From NCBI RefSeq assembly GCF_001528745.1, contig NZ_BCNS01000002.1, forward strand, positions 37,259 to 101,258: a stretch of DNA of 64,000 bases, in the 5' to 3' direction. The notes beneath the pieces are model-generated. The model worked only from the letters and a program-made list of their open reading frames with translations. It did not search any database and was not told where the DNA came from. A program made the translations under genes and the position numbers. The DNA is from Marinobacterium profundum. Its GTDB lineage: Bacteria; Pseudomonadota; Gammaproteobacteria; Pseudomonadales; Balneatricaceae. Below are positions 62,543-64,000 of this stretch, in pieces (position 1 is the first letter of the stretch; every line of letters starts with the position of its first letter).

Positions 62543-63370
62543 ATGCAACTTGCATCCCGCTTCGCTTATCGTTCCCCGGTGCTGCGCTCGAATCATCCCC
62601 TGTCCGATGACCAGATTCGCACCGTCGCGCCCTCCATCTTCGCAGACACCCCGCACGCAAGCCGCTCCGAACGTTACAGCTACATCCCCACAGCGGCTGT
62701 GCTGACCGAACTGCGCAGGGAAGGCTTCCAGCCATTTATGGTGTGTCAAACCCGCGTGCGCAAGGAAGACCGCCGCGACTACACCAAGCACATGCTACGC
62801 CTTCGCCATGCGAGCCAGATCAACGGCACCGAGGCGAACGAGATCATCCTGCTCAATTCGCACGATGGCACCAGCAGCTACCAGATGCTGGCGGGCATGT
62901 TCCGCTTCGTCTGTCAGAACGGCCTGGTGTGCGGCGACATGTTTGCCGACGTGCGCGTGCCTCACAAGGGCAACGTCACCGATCGCGTGATCGAGGGCGC
63001 CTACGAGGTGCTGCATGGGTTCGAGCAGGTGCAGGACTCGCGCGACGCCATGCGTGCCATCACGCTCGACGACGGCGAGGCCGAGGTCTTCGCCAGATCG
63101 GCTCTGGCCCTCAAATACGGTGAACCCGGCAAGACCCTGCCGGTCACCGAAAACCAGATCCTGCAGCCCCGTCGCTTCGACGACAATCATGCGGACCTAT
63201 GGTCCGCGTTCAACAGGGTTCAGGAGAACCTCATCAAAGGCGGCCTGACCGGCCGCAGCGCCAACGGCCGCCAACAGCGCACACGGCCTGTCCAGGGCAT
63301 CGACCAGAATATGCGGCTCAACCGCGCACTCTGGCTGCTCGCGGATGGCCTGCGCAAGCTAAAAGCCTGA
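62543..63370 (+). CDS. DUF932 (phage/plasmid-like) protein
   Basis: 275 residues, AAGGAGATCATC before the ATG. DUF932 pattern: SRSERYSYIPTAAVLTELRR, KHMLRLRHAS, EIILLNSHDGTSSYQMLAGMFRFVCQNGLV and NRALWLLADGLRKL. The family is widespread on phages, plasmids and ICEs and is often near anti-restriction functions. Its activity is not known; there are no catalytic motifs I trust. Confidence 0.9.
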   Translation: MQLASRFAYRSPVLRSNHPLSDDQIRTVAPSIFADTPHASRSERYSYIPTAAVLTELRREGFQPFMVCQTRVRKEDRRDYTKHMLRLRHASQINGTEANEIILLNSHDGTSSYQMLAGMFRFVCQNGLVCGDMFADVRVPHKGNVTDRVIEGAYEVLHGFEQVQDSRDAMRAITLDDGEAEVFARSALALKYGEPGKTLPVTENQILQPRRFDDNHADLWSAFNRVQENLIKGGLTGRSANGRQQRTRPVQGIDQNMRLNRALWLLADGLRKLKA

Positions 63371-63443
63371 CACAGGGCTAGGTCCTGACCATTCCCTGTT
63401 CCTGTCGCCCAGACGGCTTGCCGTCTCCTTCATCCACCCACCG

Positions 63444-63475
63444 GGGCCAGTCATCCCCTTGGGGTGCCGTGGCCC
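63444..63475 (+). promoter_or_regulatory. Nested hairpin leader of the next small gene
   Basis: Outer stem GGGCCA/TGGCCC and inner CCCC-TT-GGGG (63455-63464), 23 nt before ATG 63499. The clearest example of the two-stem leader. Confidence 0.6.
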
Positions 63476-63498
63476 TTTATCTTCGAGAGGTAATCACC

Positions 63499-63792
63499 AT
63501 GGCACAGGCCATTTCCTATCAACCACGCGTGCAGCTCGGCCAGGTCGTTATGACCACGGGCATTAGCGATCTGATACAACGCGGCGTCTTCGATGCCGTG
63601 CCCTTTCTCCAGCGCCACCTCAACGGTGACTGGGGCGATCTCAGCGACGACGACCGGCACCAAAACGATGCCGCACTCAAGCACGGGGAGCGATTATTGT
63701 CGTCCTACCAGGTCACACCGACCTTGAAACTCTGGATCATAACCGAACGGGATCGCAGCGTAACCACACTGCTATTGCCCAACGAGTATTGA
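63499..63792 (+). CDS. Small hypothetical ICE protein
   Basis: 97 residues from ATG 63499 (GAGAGG upstream). Reads AISYQPRVQLGQVVMTTGIS, then LSDDDRHQNDAALKHGERLL, LKLWIITERDRSVTTLLLPN, ending EY. It matches a small protein I recall from plasmids and ICEs downstream of DUF932; function unknown. The upstream frame to 63418 is leader, not coding. Confidence 0.8.
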   Translation: MAQAISYQPRVQLGQVVMTTGISDLIQRGVFDAVPFLQRHLNGDWGDLSDDDRHQNDAALKHGERLLSSYQVTPTLKLWIITERDRSVTTLLLPNEY

Positions 63793-63809
63793 TCCGATTT
63801 CCCAATCCA

Positions 63810-63896
63810 GGGGCCTGACACCACCCCCTCCAGGGGAGGTGCATGCCCCGCCTTTTCTGGAGCATCATCATGTCCCTGTGGCTACCTCGCAGATGA
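63810..63896 (+). pseudogene. Leader and broken start of a further ICE gene
   Basis: A nested hairpin (GGGGC/GCCCC outside, CCCCT-CC-AGGGG inside, 63810-63849) and a good ribosome site (GGAG) precede ATG 63870. The frame stops after MSLWLPRR. The pattern predicts a gene here, so the coding part seems truncated or frameshifted. No other start with a site follows before the window ends. Confidence 0.4.
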
Positions 63897-63979
63897 CCTG
63901 CCTGGGGCTGATGGCCAGAAAGTTACTATCGCTGAGTACTCTGGGGGGACGTGTCGGAGTCCGGGTTCAATGTCCTCAA

Positions 63980-64000
63980 CTAGCAGGCTGTTGAAAATCT
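63980..64000. mobile_element. Possible insertion-sequence end at window edge
   Basis: CTAG followed by CAGGCTGTTGAAAAT, which resembles the terminal inverted repeat of DDE insertion sequences that target CTAG. Only ~20 bp are visible. It may explain the broken gene immediately to the left. Confidence 0.3.

Overview
This 64 kb window looks like the chromosome of a GC-rich marine-type gammaproteobacterium of the Oceanospirillales/Marinobacterium kind. That is inferred from gene families such as a YqcD-type QueF, a YdjA-like nitroreductase, a PA2817-family protein and DUF3565, from gene order and from codon usage; no 16S gene is present to settle it. Two mobile regions flank a chromosomal core: the end of an integrase-bearing island at the left edge (1-3254), and the parA-proximal end of an integrative conjugative element (ICE) of the ICEclc/PFGI-1/SPI-7 class from 49088 to the right edge.

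Chromosomal core, left part (3.3-29.4 kb). A dGTPase gene lies divergent from a two-gene MNIO (DUF692)/DUF2063 unit that may be preceded by a tiny Cys-containing peptide. Next is a singlet-oxygen/photo-oxidative stress locus. An ECF11-type sigma factor and its ChrR-like zinc/cupin anti-sigma factor are co-transcribed with a DUF523-DUF1722 protein and a DNA photolyase. Divergent from them is an operon of an FAD-dependent oxidoreductase, a DUF1365 protein and a CFA-synthase-like methyltransferase, which resembles the furan fatty acid set UfaD/UfaO/UfaM. A nearby DUF6134-SDR-SnoaL operon completes the locus. Three similar promoter-like sites (TGATCY or a close variant, then N16-17, then CGTAY) sit in front of these operons. 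Beyond are a secreted cyclophilin, a copper ATPase with a CopZ-like chaperone behind a MerR-type promoter, a small thioesterase, a nitroreductase, queF, an ABC-2 exporter, a histidine kinase and an SLC13-family transporter.

Chromosomal core, right part (29.5-48.6 kb). An HxlR regulator has a MITE inserted directly at its start. A substrate-binding protein/porin/GGDEF-EAL operon follows. A five-gene tRNA array (Glu-Gly-Glu-Gly-Glu) has one clear sigma-70 promoter. Then comes a dense same-strand phosphorelay and c-di-GMP cluster: two hybrid kinases, two Hpt/receiver proteins, a CheY-like protein and a PAS-GAF-GGDEF-EAL protein. It carries a fossil of a deleted tandem copy.

ICE (49.1-64 kb). 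An 18-bp exact copy of the tRNA-Gly 3' end marks the boundary, and the matching tRNA and integrase should lie beyond the right edge. Genes run in the canonical order: a leader protein, alpA, parA, shi, parB, DUF2857, STY4528-type replication protein, PFL_4669, DUF3158, ssb, topB, an unknown gene, DUF3577, DUF932 and a small unknown protein. Non-coding structure is rich. There are iteron-like repeats plus an AT-rich tract inside the STY4528-type gene. Three 116-bp tandem repeats carry a DnaA-box-like palindrome. Nested two-stem hairpins precede successive cargo genes. Together these suggest a replication/maintenance module whose cis-acting sites can be proposed from sequence.
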